From positions 120,310,305-120,374,304 of the forward strand of contig CM056743.1 of the NCBI GenBank assembly GCA_029851415.1: 64,000 nt of DNA, in the 5' to 3' direction. The notes beneath the pieces are model-generated. The model was not told the origin of the DNA. It was given only the letters and a program-made list of their open reading frames with translations, and searched no databases. Of this stretch, positions 1 to 21,757 are shown piece by piece (the first letter of the stretch is position 1; every line of letters begins with the position of its first letter). This DNA comes from Eretmocerus hayati (taxonomy: Eukaryota; Arthropoda; Insecta; Hymenoptera; Aphelinidae). The position numbers were made by a program, and so were the translations under genes.

Positions 1-995
1 CCAGTTGGCGGACGCAGTTCTCACCCTATGATCTTTACCTCGTGTAAGTATCGTGCGCTCAGTGGGTGGTTGGGGTGTGGTGGGTGGGGGAGTGGGTTAG
101 TTTGGGTTGTTTCGAATTCTGTTTTGTAAGGAGGGGTTTTCTGGGTATTTTGATGGTTTTTGGTGTGGATAGGCTTTATTTGTCTATTTTTGCGTTGGGG
201 GGGGGGGGGCTTTAAGGGGTTTGGGGCACTTTTTTTCTCGACTACTGCTCATCGGAATCGTGTGTCGGGAGGTCTGGAGATTTGTCCTTAGTTTGAGGGG
301 GTGGTGGGGGGTTGGGGTAACTTTGCGAATAATGGATTTTTGCCAAAATTTCTCTTCCTATTGTATGGCTCTAACGTTTTAATGTTGATTCATACTTTTT
401 CCCGATTTTTTCGACCCATAGGAGAGCCAGGGGCGGGATGGAACGGAATATGGTGTCAGATGGAAAGGCTGGCGGGGTAAGATGGTACACCTTTGATGGG
501 TGAAAATTGACTTTTCTTCCGTGTTTTCATCGTGTGAGCCTCGAATAAGCTCTCTTGTGCTAATTTGAATGATTTTCTGAGCTTTCGTAATACGTGATTT
601 CAACATTCTTTCTGATTCTATATATATTCTTTGCCACTCGTACTTCGTATCTCCCATCGTAATCTACTAACTCGCTGTAAAATTGGTCATTTGAAATTTT
701 CGCGGGCTCGCGTGGACTCTTGACTAATATCCTCTTGGAAAATTTTCACTCACAATCCTCGTATATTCATCAGCGCTAGTATTCATTCAATTTTCACGTG
801 GCTATCCTATTGCCAATTTTGTAATAATGCAGATCAACCAAAGATTGGATTCCATCTACCTTATATAATAAGACGTATAATTTCATAAATAACTTAGCGC
901 TAGTACTCATAAAATTTTCACGTGACTCACGTGTGAAGACCGGGAAAATTTTATGATATTCTCAACATGAATTATCCCTATGTTCCACTCATTCT
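1..995. other. G-rich and AT-rich non-coding stretch
   Basis: No convincing gene is visible. The first 340 bases are rich in G runs, including a run of about 12 G near 190. A GGGGTAACTTTG terminus of the MITE family described at 3580 occurs near 313. Two diverged direct copies of a block containing AGCGCTAGTAYTCAT and TTTTCACGTG lie near 771 and 896. It lies downstream of the minus-strand gag-like ORF, where pol would be expected, but I see no pol. Confidence 0.5.
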
Positions 996-2291
996 CTAAC
1001 TGTGTGAGACATTTTGACTATCTCGCGTCGCTCCCTTGCAATTTAGAGGAGAGGTGGGAGTTCCCTCTCTAGAATAAAGTATCCAGGGTGGCTTCTCGCG
1101 AGGCGGCCTGGCTTTCAATACTAAACTAAAGTGTTTGCCCTTCGAGATATACTCTGCGGATAATTGTGCTCTAAACTTGTGTACTCGGACATTGACCGTC
1201 TCTACTCCAGGGTTATTCAACACATTTGACTCTTTGAAATCTCTATCGACCGTTTTCCATAAAACGATTTTGCCTGATATTTTTCTCACTTTTTCCTGCC
1301 CAACTCGTTGGTTGCGCGCATTGCTTCCATGTATCATGGTGCCAAGTTTCGAATTTATGCGTGGTGCTGACTCGCAGATTTCAGGTTTCGGTATCTGTAA
1401 CGCGATTCCTCGCCTCGGGGTGATCACCTTGCTGCAAGTAGCTATTCCGTATGACTCTTCGGATTTCAAGCAAATATGGGTTACCGACTCTGATTTATTC
1501 ACTTCAATATTCTCTGTGTAAAAATTCAAGATTCTTGATTCTAATTTGTGAGTCTTGGTGTTTTCTACAGGCGCCTCGAAGGATTTGTTAATTTCCTCAC
1601 GTAGAATAGTACTGGTTCCTCCAACTTGATCAAAAACTAAAGGTTCACAATCTCTAACATTGACAATCTGAGATTTGAGCTTTCGAACTGTCTCTCCCGA
1701 TTCATTCTCAAACTTCACCCTTGCACCCTCGAGATAATTAGTTGTTGTGTCGATTATATTTCTAAATCCTTGCCCAAGTCCTCTACAAAATTTTTGAGCT
1801 ACGCGCACTTTTTCTGTCAAATTGAAGAATTTAATCCCGTTTCCTCCGGATTTCTCGGATGATCGAACTTGTTGTATTCGTGTGCGTTGCGGTTGGGAAT
1901 TCGTTTGGTTTTGTGGTGGATTTGTATAAGGGACAGGTGGGAACGGATGCACGTAATGGTTGTAAAGTTCCGGGATCGGATCCTGAGGTTCTTGTGGACT
2001 CAACTGGAACTGATATTTTTCCTGAACAATTTTGATGGCTAAATTTAAACTTTGGGGGATGTCATATATTTCATCATCCTCCTCAAGATAACGATTAGCT
2101 AGCCGTGTGAGTTCCACACACATGACTTGTTCCAGTTCCTCTACCGATGCCTCGATCTCCGATACATCGCAACCTTGCCTTTGGAGTTCATCTCGACACA
2201 CGTCTCTACAATATTCAAGTCTAGCGCAGTAGGCTTTGATGACATTTCTGAGCCAAATTACCCATTCCGTATCATTCGAATATTCGCACAT
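996..2291 (-). CDS. gag-like ORF of an LTR retroelement (431 aa)
   Basis: An intact 431-residue reading frame starting MCEYSNDTEW. The N-terminal 100 residues are acidic and probably helical. They are followed by a Pro/Gln/Asn-rich linker (about residues 105-140) and a basic C-terminal half. There is no clear CCHC zinc knuckle and I do not recognise the family. The gag-like call rests mainly on context: an LTR with a TATA box lies about 900 bp upstream on the same strand. No protease or reverse transcriptase follows toward coordinate 1, so the element is either 3'-truncated or non-autonomous. It could instead be a host orphan ORF, but the absence of introns and the LTR favour a transposon. 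Confidence 0.45.
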   Translation of the reverse strand: MCEYSNDTEWVIWLRNVIKAYCARLEYCRDVCRDELQRQGCDVSEIEASVEELEQVMCVELTRLANRYLEEDDEIYDIPQSLNLAIKIVQEKYQFQLSPQEPQDPIPELYNHYVHPFPPVPYTNPPQNQTNSQPQRTRIQQVRSSEKSGGNGIKFFNLTEKVRVAQKFCRGLGQGFRNIIDTTTNYLEGARVKFENESGETVRKLKSQIVNVRDCEPLVFDQVGGTSTILREEINKSFEAPVENTKTHKLESRILNFYTENIEVNKSESVTHICLKSEESYGIATCSKVITPRRGIALQIPKPEICESAPRINSKLGTMIHGSNARNQRVGQEKVRKISGKIVLWKTVDRDFKESNVLNNPGVETVNVRVHKFRAQLSAEYISKGKHFSLVLKARPPREKPPWILYSREGTPTSPLNCKGATRDSQNVSHS

Positions 2292-3196
2292 TTTTTATAT
2301 ACTTTTCGTTCAAGTAATTCTCGTACAGACAATTATGATCCCAATTATCTCTCTTTAAATAAGTCCTCCAACGACTTTTCCGTGTTAATTCGTCTCGAGC
2401 TGAAATATCAGTGAAGTGATTTTACTGTGGCTGACCGTGGCCCAAAGTGACCCTCGGTAATATTCAGAGACAGCTTACCAACCGGTATGCGTGATTTTAC
2501 TTTTATATCATTTGTATCTACATATGTCGTGGTACACGTCACCGATTTATTCTACTGGAATCCTCCTTCTAATCCTGGATTCTCCTCATCGACTGACTAA
2601 TGTCCCGACCACTTGAAATGAACTCGTTATTCTCTCGAATGCCACGGGCTAAGTGTCTCTTTCTGTTTCTGTCTTACTTTAACCTTCACAATTTTAGCTC
2701 AAGAGATTAGGAATATTTTCAATTATAACGTATCGAATCATAATTCGTGACCTAGATATCGGTGTTTCTCAATTCGTAAGCTTCAATATCGATTTTGAGA
2801 TCAAAATTTGAGATATTACTTGAACTTATACATGGATTTTCCTACTTGACTGTTGGCTGCGTGACTCGATGCGTTGTGTGTCCATCGTTGGTCCAGAAGC
2901 TGAAGGTGTGTGGATGAAGATAGCACGTTGTGGCGTAGATTCGGCTGTCGATGGCTCGTTTTTTCTATTTTGCTCCCTTTTTTTGTCGATGCTGCTGCTG
3001 GACTCTGACTGATGTTGTTGGCTGGTTTGGGCTACCCGATGTTGCTGGGCAGGCTGGTTGGATCACTCCTCTCTCAGAGCGTCTGCAGGATGGTGGATGT
3101 ACACTCCTTGTACCGTCTTCTTCACTCAAACGAGCCTTTTCCGCGGTTGATGTTGCGAAAAAATTTTTTCACTCAGTCAGCCACACCTAGCACCAC

Positions 3197-3520
3197 TGTG
3201 ACGTGGGGTGGTCGATGACTGAATGAATAGACTCGAAAGATGGTAGAAATAGATGTATTGAATGAATTGACGGTAACTGTGTGTATTGAGAGTGAGTGAT
3301 GGGCACTCCCGAAATGGGAGTCCCCGAGCGGTCTGATGCGGCGCGCGCGAGTCGTGGCTTATATGCCCTCGACTCGTCGCGTGTCGCACAGTGTAAAAGT
3401 GCAAAGGTCAACAAAAAGTGATCGCGCGATGCATTCCTCGCGGTATGCATCGAGCGATTGGTCTTGCAGAACCGACGACAGAGTGATTGACCAACAAGGG
3501 CAATCACCTATGGCGTCACA
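3197..3520 (-). repeat. 5' LTR (324 bp) with TATA box
   Basis: The block begins TGTGACG and ends CGTCACA on either strand, giving the TG...CA ends and short inverted termini expected of an LTR. On the minus strand a TATA-like box (CATATAAGCC) lies at about 3357-3366. It is followed by a GC-rich stretch and a run of CA/TC-rich sequence up to the LTR end. Only one copy is present here. Confidence 0.5.
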
Positions 3521-3579
3521 TTGGCATCAATATATGATTTGTTGAATGCTATTCATTTTCACTCTACAACTCTCAGTAA

Positions 3580-4381
3580 CGTCGATTGGGGTAACTTTGC
3601 CACACTTTTGACTTTTTTTTTATTGTTTTTCGTACACCTCATATTCTTAGTTTAAAATCTTAGCTTTCGATCGGCGTAAGAGAGAGCTTGCATGATTTGA
3701 GGATCCTATTCAAAGATACAGTCAAGGGAAGCAAAACACATTTTACAAAACGTAGGATGGGGTAACTCTGCTACGCTTCAAATTCGACTCATGTGACTTT
3801 TGTTCTGGAATAGACTCGAGAATAGAGGATCGACTGTATGGGCCATTATTTGGAGGTCGAAGACGTTAGCTTCAAATTGCCTTTTTGAACGTCCCGATCG
3901 GATGTTTTTACGCCGAGTAATCATCATTTGAAGTTAATCAACTATTCAGACCAATTTTCAATTTTCATACAAATTTTTAAAGATTCATGGAAATATTGAG
4001 CCAAACAGCTGATTGATTCCAAATGAGGATTAGTCGGTATAGAAAGATGCGATCGGGACTTTCAAAAAGGCAATTAACTTTGAATTAATGACTAGTGAGA
4101 GTCGATCCTCTACTCCAGAACAAAAGTAACATGAGCTGAATTAGAGGTGAAGCAAAGTTATCCCGACCTAGGTTTTGTAAAATGTGTTCTGCATCCCATG
4201 GCCGTATTTTCTAATAGGATTCTCGAATCAAGTTCAACATTACGCCAATCAAGAGCTAAGATTGCAAGCTTCCAAATGGTCACTGCGACTGAGGTAATAC
4301 ATTTCATCGTAACCTTTTGAGCTATACGGAATACAATGACAAGAAAAAGTCAAAAGAGTGGGAAAGTTACCCCGGTTGACG
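3580..4381. repeat. foldback MITE, GGGGTAACTTTG family, copy 1
   Basis: Its ends are inverted repeats: CGTCGATTGGGGTAACTTTG near 3581 matches the complement of the right end near 4381. Both are followed inward by a match to CACTTTTGACTTTTT. A second internal pair of arms (about 3700-3900 against 4050-4220) makes nearly the whole element an imperfect palindrome. It encodes no plausible protein. Related termini recur at 4437, 5045, 5225, 20430 and 21155. Confidence 0.65.
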
Positions 4382-4436
4382 GTATGTGGACGTCTTGAGA
4401 GTCTCACGACAGACACGATATCGTGTCAAAGTCAAA

Positions 4437-5254
4437 ATACCGTCAATTGGAGTAACTTTGAGACACGGGAAGGGGTGGTAACTGTGAGACAGCCCATGAA
4501 AAAGTCGTTATCACGCGCAATCGGCAAGGCAGATAATCGTGACACATAATCCTATTTCCTCTCACTTGGGGACTTGCGGCACGCATGGACAATATCCCAC
4601 GCTTAGTGCGAGGGTCTCTATAAGCTTAGTGTTCGTTTTTGAACAGACTATTTCAGAAGTATGTTTGAATTTTACCAACAATCTCTCGGAAAAATAAGCG
4701 CGGTGCCGACCTTTGCTGGATGACTCCAAGGTAACTGAGCTAGATTTCACTTGTCTGTACAGATACCTGGACAAATCGATCGTAACATTGGTATATTTTC
4801 ACCTAGGTTCAAACGTGTAGCGTAAAAACTGAAGAATATGGGTTTTTTCTTCAAACCGGGATAACTTTAGGACACGACTTTGAGCACCAATAACTCTGAC
4901 CAAGGACGTCCGAATATACTTCAATATCTGTCAATCGAGAGCTGGAACTGTAAGATTTCAACTGACTACAGACACAATGCGATTCTGATGCGGCTGGTGC
5001 AAAATATACAAATCAAATGAGTTTGAGGGAAAACCATGCAATTTTTGTCCCAAAGTTACCCCAGCTCACGCAGTACCCGCAATACTCATAGCTCAATCCA
5101 GAGATGTCCAAATGGACGCTAGCAACCCTGTAATCGAAAGCTGACAGTGTGAGCTTTCGATTGACTATACAAATAATACAATGCTATTCTGATACGAGTT
5201 TCAAGGAAAAAAGAGGCGATTTTTGTCCCAAAGTTATTCCAGTTGACGTCGGGA
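4437..5254. repeat. MITE, GGGGTAACTTTG family, copy 2 (composite)
   Basis: The left end CCGTCAATTGGAGTAACTTT is matched in inverse by AAAGTTATTCCAGTTGACG at the right end. A further terminus, CCCAAAGTTACCCCAGCTCA near 5047, and a GGGATAACTTTAGGACAC near 4858 suggest either a nested second copy or internal duplication of the ends. No coding potential is seen. Confidence 0.5.
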
Positions 5255-6416
5255 CGAGATAGGAACACTGTCTTGACGGTGCGTAATTTGAGGTTGTTCC
5301 GGGCTTCATCAAAGTCATAATAGCTTCCCTCAGGCACTGAAGAGATAATGAAGTGGTCAGTAATGAAACCAGATTTCGCGACTTCGGAATTTGACAAAAG
5401 TCAACAATCGATGAAGATCCAACATATGAATAACGGACTACATGTGCTCTAGTTTACAAATGAATAATTGCGCTATCAAAATATTGCTATGCTTCATCAG
5501 ATTTCCCCTCAACCTTCGTGAATTTTCACGTGAAGTGTGCGTGTGTGTATATATGTATGTGTAGTGTACACACAAACGTACAGCATAGCCCGGTACGGTT
5601 AATACCGCATGATTCACGAGCTTGCAAACTGCAACTCTTCATATGCCATACTCGTATACGTCCCAATCCAAGCAAATTTCAAAGCGAAATTGCCTCTGCG
5701 CTGCATCTTGACGTGTGCTTCTCATATATGTAATAATACGTGTATGGAGTATGTGCGCATACCTCAACCAGATGGACATGTGCGCTTCACCAGTTATTAC
5801 TTTCTTATTCTGTAGCATTGCTTTTGTATTCACTGAGTATACGCACCTCTACGTTGTATGAATTTGTTTGAAAACAACGCGTGGACGTACTCACGACGGA
5901 AAGAATTTTCCTTCATTTGATCCTGAACACATTTTTTGAATCTTTTCTTCCGAGAATTCACATCTTAATTGATTCCACTTGCGTTAGATTAAGAGTTATA
6001 GGTAAGCAGATCGATAGTATACTATAAATTCATCTCTGGCTCATCCGGTCTTTCGACAGTACTAAATTAATTCCTGATCTTTGCACAAGGATGGATGAGT
6101 GAACTTGGTCCGACCCGATCAAATATTGTCGACGGTTGGGCCTTATCAAAGCTCGTCACATCATCTTTCAAACGACAAAAAATTGTCCATCGTTGATCAA
6201 GATGATTTTGATTAAATTTGTTTTCTTTCTTCTCATAAAATACTGTAAAACTAACTAAAATTGGTTCTATGCACGGTGCTCGGGGAAGGACCGATGGGTT
6301 GAACAAAAATATCAAGAAAATCTGAGCTCGTGGTGATTTAGTACTACGCTCAAGGATCAACATCCCGTTGAAATTAGAATGGTGCAATCCCCTTCTTGGA
6401 AATGCGAGCTAGATCC
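5255..6416. other. intergenic, AT-rich
   Basis: There is a TG/TATA-rich low-complexity patch near 5530-5580. I see no gene, RNA or repeat boundary in this stretch. Confidence 0.4.
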
Positions 6417-7981
6417 GTGTTTTTACATGTCTATCAAATGGAGCGCTTTTGAGCACCTTATTTACATGGCAAGACAATGATAGCTTCCAAAAAACTCATA
6501 ACTCAAACGCATCTCAATATTTTAAACGTATTTCGACTCATTTTGAAGCCAAAGGACCCCGCCATAAATCATAGGATTTTGGGTTTCAGCTAATCTTGTC
6601 ACTTTGGTAGTTGGACGATAGATTTTCACGAGCTGAACAAAACTCTCAATGGGCGCAAGAACCGATAACGTATCGCTTTTGAGTAACTCGTGATAAAAAG
6701 TAGCCCGAGCTTGCAAGCTAAAGTAGGGTTATGCAATGTTTACAAGATGTTCTACGCACTTGAACTCCTCGTTAGTCTGTTCCTTTTTCATCTCGTGTGG
6801 CTCGCAATATAATTGCAAAGGAGTCGATTAGTTATTTTGGAGTTTTTTACCTTCACTTTTCGAAGGTCTTTGCAATGGAAATAGTCCAAAATCGCTCGAG
6901 TTCGAGAGAGCCAGGTTGGAGGCATTGTCTGCAGCTCCAGCAGAGCTGTGAAATAGCTCGCCCTTGTCCAGTAAAGTACCAAAAGAAAAGCTTCACGGAG
7001 GCGTTTTCATAATCAACAGATTCTGCCGATCCCTGAGCAATCGTCTTATTCGAAATACCAGTTTTCACTGATAAATCGATTCACTGAGTTCCAAAAATAC
7101 GATTTTCAGCATTCATTTTCTACCGATGCGTGGAGCATTCGTTGAATGCCTGCAAATCTCTGAATAGAATATGGTAACTCTTTCTGAAAAAGCTCTCTCT
7201 GGATCAGTTTATCTGAAGCTTTTCTTTTGGTACTTTACTGGACAAGGGCGAGCTATTTCACAGCTCTGCTGGAGCTGCAGACAATGCCTCCAACTTGGCT
7301 CTCTCGAACTCGAGCGATTTTGAACTAGAGACCTTCGCAAAGTGAAGGTAAAAAAATCCAAAATAATTAATCGTTCCTTTTTCATCTTGCCACACAAGAT
7401 GAAAAAGGAACAGACTAACAAGGAGTTCAAGACGTCGTGAGTTCAAGTGCGTAGAACATCTTGTAAACATTGCATAACCCTATTTTAGCTTGCAAGCTCG
7501 GGCTACTTTTATCACGAATTACTCAAAAACGATACGTTATCGGTTCTTGCGCCCATTGAGAGTTTTGTGCAGCTCGTGAAAATCTATCGTTCAACTACCA
7601 AAGTGACAAGATTAGCTGAAACCCAAAATCATATGATTTATGGCGGGGTCCTTGAAGACCTTAAAAATGAGTTCTAGTAAATTCGGTTTTAATATGCTGA
7701 AACATAGCTATCTCAGGAATCATATAGATGCTCAAAAAGTCTCAAATCGTTGAAAGAAATCTCGGGTATCGATTCAGAATCAGATCGCTCAACTCTGGTT
7801 TGTTAAGATTGAGTTCACTTCTAGTCGATTTTTAAGGTCATGGGATAATTTTCAAAATGAATCAAAGTTCGTTGGAAAATATTGAGATGCGTTTGAGTTA
7901 CGGGCTATGGGAAGTCTTACATTGTCTTGCCACGTCGAAGTGCTCAAAAGTGCTCTATTGGATGAACATGGAAAAACACGA
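6417..7981. repeat. long imperfect palindrome (foldback element), about 1.56 kb
   Basis: The ends are CGTGTTTTTACATG at 6417 and its inverse CATGGAAAAACACG at 7981. Arms of roughly 580-770 bp match with small indels. For example, the block containing CTGCAGCTCCAGCAGAGCTG near 6930 reappears inverted near 7270. The centre lies near 7110. Apparent ORFs in the arms are mirror copies of one another and are not genes. Confidence 0.75.
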
Positions 7982-8944
7982 ATCAAACGGGAGATCGCGC
8001 GATTAAAATTCCAACGGAATTTTTATCCTTGGAGATACGCCAAAAATCGTTCTTTCCCGACCACCGTGTGTGGGTAACTGCCAAAAAGAAATACTTTCAT
8101 ATTCTATACGATTATACTTTCCAAAATTCAATCAAATCTCGATAATATTCTCAAATAATATAAAAAAGTTTGATGGCACCACAACAAGTGATTGATTTCA
8201 ACTTGGAATGAATAAAACAGTACCAAAAAAAGAACGCAGTTAGGTAGATTCTCTGTTACACACCACTCCCAAAACAATTTCCTCAGATTGATTTTTCACA
8301 CTAAATTGGGAAAAAACGAGGTGGTAGAATTTTTCTAGACCAAGAGTGTGTCGCTACGAGCAAAGGGTCAAGGCGCGCCAGTTAATGGGTGTGGAATGAG
8401 CTAGTTTTTTGATAATTTAAAGAACATGAAAAAAGGTAGAATTTTCCCCACTGCGGATTTGGTAATTGGAATTTTCGGTGCATCGATCTGACTTCTGCCC
8501 TTTTACGGGATTTTCCACACCTCAACAAATTCGGTGCCGAGGGTATACTCAGAATGTGGCCAGTTTGGCCGCTTCTACATTGCGCGACAAGCGACGATTG
8601 AAAATCCGCCCTAGCGTAGCGTTCTGCTAGCAGCTGGGTGGCAGCTGTTTTAGGGTGCGGGGGTGTGTCACTCGTTGCACCTTGCAGTACCTGACCAGTT
8701 TCGATCAGTTGCATGTTTCTCAAGTCAAGATTGCTTATACTCTAAAATTCAACGACATTCCTACAAAGAAATAAAGACTGGTTCAACCGTGTTTGATGAC
8801 GCCGCAGAAAGGAGCCGGTCTACTCCAGAAGACGAGCTAACCTCCACTCCGAACCGATGGCTTGTCTTCGGCGCGAACACTGAGTTCCTACTTGGTATCA
8901 TCTCCGAGAGTAGTCAGTGCGATCACAGTCTGTCCACGTCCAAC
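7982..8944. other. upstream region and probable 5' UTR of the MEK gene
   Basis: Nothing codes clearly here. The sequence becomes more GC-rich from about 8500. The last 100-200 bases before the ATG at 8945 are probably transcribed leader. I could not place the transcription start or any intron in the leader. Confidence 0.3.
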
Positions 8945-17934
<8,990 letters not shown>

Positions 17935-20429
17935 ATAAATGTTACTCTTACATACTTGACCACGTGCATGCAAGTTCAGTACTCTTAAGTCATGATTGTT
18001 GTGTTGAGCTTCTGATTTTCATAAGATCTTCACCACAGTGGCGCTTTGTTGATATTTTTCTTCACCAGTGTGTGAGTTAGTGCTTCAGGTTTGCATTGTG
18101 AATGAGCGATTGAAAGATTATTAGAACTGTGAAAAGTTGGATAATTGGGTTTGTCTGAAAACGACCTTATCCATGCTTATTCCGTTCTATATGTATATAA
18201 GTAGAGATATACTGATGATGTGTGCGATAGCGTGGTTGAAGACTTGCGAGTTCTCATTGAATGGATGAACGTTCAGATTCATAAAAATGAATTGAGTGAC
18301 CATTTCGAGTGGTCGATTTTGATAAGTTATTCGTTACCCGCCACTGGATTTCAGTTCTTTTAATAACTTATTTCACCTCCAAATTGGATCAATTTCATTT
18401 TAAAGTATGTAAGATGTCAACTCTCAGAACATGGTTACAGTATACCGTTAACGATTCTATCGCACGAAGGTTCTTCCAAGCTGTACGGAACAGAAAAAAT
18501 GTGTAATGCTACCGAAAAGCTTTACAAAAACTTGTACCCTCAATATAGCCAACGGCATGAAATGCGTTGAATAGTACGTTGATTTTTTGAGATTTGTACT
18601 TGAAATCAATGTAGAATGAATTCCTCACCTTTAAGATGAGTAAAACTTGTAGCATTTATCAACTGTTTCCGTCACTGCATTTTAATTCAATCCAAGCCAT
18701 GGCTCTATTTTCTCAAAACCAATCATAAGATTCCAAACAAATGAAGAACTGAATTCGCGGTATGTACAAATTAGTCAAGACACGGTGGGGGACGCTTGAG
18801 TCATTCGAAATTTTCCGGGTTTCCTGTCGATTAAAGATGAAAAAAGTAAAAGTTAGTTGCTAAAACTTGTGAAAAATTTACTATCAACGTAATGCTTTAT
18901 TGATTGTCATACGATATTTATCTCAGTGATGGAAGAATATCTACCCATTCGTTGAACTCTAAATCTCAACATAATGCCCGCACCAAAATTCTTGAGATAT
19001 CTGGGTCTCATTCAAGCGTGCTCCACTACGTGTATATGTAGTTTATATATGCGTGTTGTATCGTATGTAACGCGTTCGATAAATCTCTGCCATATATACT
19101 TAATTATGTAAAGAACAACGGTTGAATAGATCAAGTTCCTAATTTTCAACATCTTTCGTCAATGTATCATGCTATACTTTAAATTGCGCTAAGTTATACT
19201 GAGAAACGATCGTCTCAATGAACTTTTGAAAAATATTTTCAGTTGATTTGACGTGAAATATATCTCAACTCTTCTTGAAGATTTGAACTGTCGGGCAAAT
19301 TGCAACTCTTAAAGAGTGCTTCTCAACATCGATTACTGTAGTTTGAAGAGCCTTTTCATTCTGCCAGGATTGAATTGCCGTTTCTAGATGTACAAAAGAA
19401 TGATTTGTATCTGAAAGTAGGATGTGATATCTTTACAAGGGTAAACATTGCATATACTTCCATACAATCTTAATAAAAATTTGAAATTGTAATGCAAGCT
19501 AGTTGTTGTAGAGCTATTTGATGAATGGTACACCATCATCTGATAGTTGAATATAGATTCTACTCGGTTGAGTTTTAGCTCGTATTTAATCAAGACGAAC
19601 CTTACCCGGATCGGCCTTTCAGTTATACGAGCGATATTCTTAAGATGCAGATAGAAACAACTTGAATTCTTCTCGTCTGTCATTATTTATTGAATATCCG
19701 CTATAAAATAATGATGCCCTAGATGAATGTCATTGCATGTTCAAAGTTTGAATGTCAATTTAATCAAAAATATGTCACATAGTTGACCATTAGCACGTCG
19801 AGAGCACTTGAAATGATATTAGAATGACTATGAATCCCAGAATATTACTATTGCTAAACAAGACTCGCGGGCGAATAATGTGTTTAGATTTTAATAGCTG
19901 AACTCCGCACTTCTAATTTTAAGACTATCGAAGGATGTGCTTATCTTGATATCGAAGTCTTTCTCAGTTGCTCATGAGCATCTCAAGGTTTTTACGGGGT
20001 GTCAATGATTGTCCTATTTTCTTTTTTAACGGTAAGCGCGATTTGGCGCATTGTTATACGCATCATTGATTATAAAACTGATTCTTCACATCTCCTGTTT
20101 CTGAAAATTTTTTTTCAACAGTATTATTCTGTAAAATATAGTCATGAATTAATAAATTGTCATCTGGAAGTATGAATTGATGATCATTCTCGTCCACTGA
20201 ATTCACCACTTTATCTGTTTTTGACCACACGCGAAAGCAGTTACACTGTGGAAGGCAAATTGGACTTTTAGTCAATTTAAGAAAGAAAAAAAGACTTATT
20301 CCTCCCGGGTATCATTTTAAGCGCTCGAGGCGTAGCCCTTGACCAATAAAAACTCGAGAGGTTGTCGTCCTCTGTAGTTTGCAGTTGTGTGTTGTCCTCT
20401 CTTTTGTACGCGAAAAACCGAAAACACGA
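17935..20429. other. MEK 3' UTR and downstream intergenic DNA
   Basis: This is AT-rich and free of recognisable coding sequence. The proximal part is expected to be 3' UTR, and a GAATAAAT overlaps the stop codon. I could not identify the real polyadenylation site. Confidence 0.4.
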
Positions 20430-21155
20430 ACCGTCAAATTGAGTAATTTTGGTACATTTTCGGTGCTTTTCATTTTGTTTCGCTCAGCATTCCAACATAC
20501 ATTGACAAAACCCACTTCTATTAGTAGTCAATCCAAAGCTTACAGTCTCAGCTTACGATTGATGAGTTATAAAGTTCAATTTGATGTGTCTGAGCAGGAG
20601 CTGTTAGCAGTTTTGTAAAAGTACCAAAGTTAGGCCCTAACCAGGCAACTTTAGTACACTTACAGAATACCTCAATTCTACCCACCACCATGCGAGTGAA
20701 TTAATTTTAATTGTTCAGAAGTCTTATTTTAAGCTGTTTGAAACATTTTAAAAACCCATAGACCACCACTCGACTCAAGATGAGATGAAATGAAGCTGTC
20801 ATAGGAAGGTGTTGTGAAGTTACCCCACCGTAATGCTTCTTATCTACAGTGGATTAACTTTGGTACACTTTTCCATGGTTTATATATGTGGTCGAAATAT
20901 AGCGTCATTCACCCGTAGTTCTTGCCAGGTACACTAACTGGACCACACGCGTATCGCTGCTAAATCAGCTATTTTGGAAAAAGCTTCAATAAACGACTAC
21001 AATCATCCAACCGGCATCTAGGGTGGCTCAACACATTGTTTAAATGTAAGTCGAGAGGGGAGCATAAGATTCAGAGCGATAGAATCATTTAGCTTACCGA
21101 ACGCAATTTTTAAAGTCGTTTTTCAGGGTGTGCCAAAGTTACCCAACTTGACGGC
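20430..21155. repeat. MITE, GGGGTAACTTTG family, copy 3 (diverged)
   Basis: The left end CCGTCAAATTGAGTAATTTT matches the inverse of the right end CCAAAGTTACCCAACTTGAC. Internal pieces such as GTACCAAAGTTAG near 20630 and TTAACTTTGGTACAC near 20855 are further copies of the terminus in both orientations. Confidence 0.5.
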
Positions 21156-21757
21156 ACTTTTTTAGTCCCTAGTGTTGAAGAATAAGTACAGTTTGAGTGT
21201 ATCTCTGAAAGTATTCATAACTAAAATATGCTATGTAGCTTTTCAGGCACCTTACTTTCAAAATGAGTTAGAGCAGGGTTCCTTCTACCCCTTGAAAACC
21301 TGGGAATCCTTGAAAATTCTTGAAATGCCCTTCGTCCTCCTGAGAATCGTTGAAAATTCTTGGACTCATTTCCCTCATCCTTGAATTTTGAACTTGAACG
21401 TATGAATGAAAAGCATAGACGAAGCTCTATGAAATTATAGCTGAGACAATGTCGTGCCTTGCAATTCTTCGGGGGACAACTGTGTCGTTAATACGTCACG
21501 GCAATCTTGGAGGACGTCTATGTTCCATTGGTCGTCTTCAGGATTGTTGATAGGGGTGTGTTTTCGAAGTCTAGGGGCTTTAATTCCCTATTGGAATCAA
21601 AATCAGCTCTCGGGCCATTTTTTGAGAAGAGTTTTAAAAGACGTGTTTATCCGATATTGAAGAGCATACGAAATTTGCTTCCTCGCGATCATCACCAATC
21701 CTCGAAATCGAATCTCTCGGGAGCGAGCAGCAACTCTACGAACTCGGAGCAAAGATA
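21156..21757. other. unassigned stretch
   Basis: An open frame of 89 codons (21507-21776, plus) has a Ser-rich end and no recognised domain. It runs into the adjacent transposon end, so I do not call it a gene. Confidence 0.3.

Larger units (their letters stand above)
996..3520 (-). mobile_element. partial LTR retroelement, 5' end (LTR, leader, gag-like ORF)
   Basis: Read on the minus strand this runs LTR (3520-3197), a leader of about 900 bp, then the gag-like ORF. Immediately after the LTR end is GTGGTGCTAGGTGTGGC, where a primer-binding site would sit; its TGG start is typical, but I could not assign a tRNA. The second LTR and pol are not in the window, so target-site duplication cannot be tested. 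The leader contains no other feature I recognise. Confidence 0.45.

Noticed and set aside
8382..8723. 113-codon minus-strand frame just upstream of the MEK gene
   Set aside because: No domain, no splice context, and it overlaps the probable kinase promoter and leader.
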